Shown here: positions 5,467 to 6,759 of the stretch, piece after piece
Layout: each line of letters starts with the position of its first letter
Position numbering within the stretch: the stretch's first letter is position 1
DNA from: Bacteroidota bacterium
GTDB lineage: Bacteria > Bacteroidota > Bacteroidia > Bacteroidales > UBA10428
Reading direction: 5' to 3'
Assembly: GCA_024640925.1 (NCBI GenBank)
Contig: JAHEEB010000229.1
Span: 1-6,759, forward strand
Length of the DNA: 6,759 nt
Position numbers and translations under genes: made by a program
The notes under the pieces: model-generated
Seen by the model: only the letters and a program-made list of their open reading frames with translations
The model's database searches: none
What the model was told of the DNA's origin: nothing

Positions 5467-6759
5467 ATGAGAATGAGTTTTTTTCTAAGGTTTTTTTGCT
5501 TTGTGTCTGTTATTATTATTGGCTTTTCTGCCTGTAATAAAGACGAATTGCTCACATCTGCTAATGCCAGACTGGACTTTTCGACCGATACAATTACCTT
5601 CGACACCATATTTACTACTCAAGGTTCTGTAACTAAAATCTTCAAGATTTATAACCGGCATGATCAAAAAATGATTATTAGTAGTGTATATTTGAAGGGT
5701 GGTGAATCATCTTCTTATTCTGTAAATATCGATGGTGTATCGGCAAAAACCTTTAAAGATATCGAGATTCCGGCCAAGGACAGTTTGTTTGTTTTCATTC
5801 AGGTGACACTTGATCCGGTCAACAGCAACCTTCCTGTTATTGTAGAAGATGCTGTTGTTTTCAATTCAAATGGAAATACGGATGAGATTATACTGGAAGC
5901 ATGCGGACAGGATGTTCATTTATATAAAGGAAAATATATTGAGTCGGAAACATGGACGAACGATAAACCTTATCTTATATTAGATGGAGTAGTTGTAGAT
6001 TCTGGATTTGTTCTAACAATTGAGGAAGGCACCAGAATTTATTTTCACAGCAATGCCAGTCTGTTAGTTTATGGTAAAATTATAGTAAAAGGCACCCATG
6101 AAAATCCTGTTGTTTTTGAAGGTGACAGGTTTGACAGAGGTTTTGATCGGTCCGCCGGTCGATGGGGAACCATTTTTATTGATACAGAAAGCAGGGATAA
6201 TGTTATTGAAAATGCAATTATTAAAAATGCCAAGGCTGGGTTTCAAGTAGGTTATCCAGATGAGGAAATGAAAATGCCTTCGTTGAAATTAGTGAATGTT
6301 TTTATACAAAATAGCTCATTCTCAAGCATTATTGGCTATGGTGCCGAAATTGAAGCCTATAACTGTATTTTTGCCGACGCAAAATATCATGGAATTGCCT
6401 TATTGCTTGGGGGTAAATACAATTTCTATCATTGCACTATCTCAAATATTGGGGCATTCTATGTTATAGTATCAGATGATGAAACCTATCAAAGAGATGG
6501 CGATGGATATGGTGTTGCTCTCACAAATTATTATTATCCGTATAACACATTCGATAAGAATTATATTTATTGCGAGAAGACATTAAACAACGATTTGGTT
6601 GAGGCCAATTTTTACAATTCAATTATATATGGTTTGAAAAAAACAGAACTTTTCAGCTATGATAATGGTAAAGCGGGGTATAATTATTTCTTCGATCATT
6701 GTCTACTTACGCAACCGGAAGACTCCCTAAAAAAATACTCATCGCATTTTAATGAAATA
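5467..6759 (+). CDS. Beta-helix lipoprotein, C-terminus cut by the window edge
   Basis: The frame is open from the ATG at 5467 to the right edge (431 codons). The start is followed by a signal peptide with hydrophobic core at about 5-20 and a lipobox FSAC, so Cys23 should be lipidated after signal peptidase II cleavage. Residues 34-150 are rich in alternating beta pattern (LDFSTDTITFDTIF near 36-49), suggesting an Ig-like or ASH-type anchor domain. From about 168 onward short strands with Gly and Asn turns (IEEGTRIYFHSNASLLVYG, GRWGTIFI at 231-238, AYNCIF, YNFYHCTISN) fit a right-handed parallel beta-helix. Such lipoproteins are widespread and mostly uncharacterised in Bacteroidota; some beta-helix proteins bind or cleave polysaccharides, but no catalytic motif can be recognised here. 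An alternative start at 5473 would remove two residues and keep the signal peptide. It is divergent from the acetyltransferase gene. Confidence 0.85.
   Translation, partial: MRMSFFLRFFCFVSVIIIGFSACNKDELLTSANARLDFSTDTITFDTIFTTQGSVTKIFKIYNRHDQKMIISSVYLKGGESSSYSVNIDGVSAKTFKDIEIPAKDSLFVFIQVTLDPVNSNLPVIVEDAVVFNSNGNTDEIILEACGQDVHLYKGKYIESETWTNDKPYLILDGVVVDSGFVLTIEEGTRIYFHSNASLLVYGKIIVKGTHENPVVFEGDRFDRGFDRSAGRWGTIFIDTESRDNVIENAIIKNAKAGFQVGYPDEEMKMPSLKLVNVFIQNSSFSSIIGYGAEIEAYNCIFADAKYHGIALLLGGKYNFYHCTISNIGAFYVIVSDDETYQRDGDGYGVALTNYYYPYNTFDKNYIYCEKTLNNDLVEANFYNSIIYGLKKTELFSYDNGKAGYNYFFDHCLLTQPEDSLKKYSSHFNEI

Noticed and set aside
5485..6246. Two 60-codon open frames on the minus strand (5485-5667 and 6064-6246)
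   Set aside because: Both are antisense to the lipoprotein gene, whose lipobox and beta-helix pattern show it is the real frame.

Overview
The window looks like chromosomal DNA of a member of the Bacteroidota, probably order Bacteroidales or Marinilabiliales. The grounds are AT-rich DNA with weak or absent Shine-Dalgarno sequences, a TolC protein and a beta-helix lipoprotein of types common in that phylum, a TAnnTTTG-like -7 box upstream of one gene, and a two-transmembrane kinase paired with a sigma-54 activator. The assignment rests on protein and signal character only; no search was run.

Left part (1-2493, minus strand): a two-component system. A complete NtrC-type response regulator (receiver, AAA+ and Fis-type helix-turn-helix domains) is followed, with an 11-base overlap, by its histidine kinase. 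The kinase runs off the left edge before the end of its ATPase domain.

Centre (2494-4815): a 182-base divergent intergenic region, then on the plus strand a LolD/MacB-type ABC ATPase and a TolC-family outer membrane protein, closed by a strong intrinsic terminator. No permease or periplasmic adaptor lies next to them, so any export machine must draw these parts from elsewhere. The intergenic region holds a perfect 14-bp palindrome, a related imperfect site exactly 22 bp downstream, and a -24/-12-like element placed to start transcription about 20 bases before the ABC start codon. This is the layout expected if the divergent regulator activates the ABC-tolC pair through sigma-54. It is the most interesting feature of the window, but it is a prediction.

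Right part (4802-6759): a convergent GNAT-family acetyltransferase, whose stop codon lies inside the tolC terminator hairpin, then a divergent gene for a large surface or periplasmic lipoprotein with an N-terminal beta-sandwich-like region and a parallel beta-helix. The lipoprotein runs off the right edge.

I see no mobile elements, CRISPR arrays, tRNA or rRNA genes, and nothing that clearly amounts to a wholly new system. The regulatory architecture, the missing transporter parts and an altered GNAT active-site position are the points worth following.
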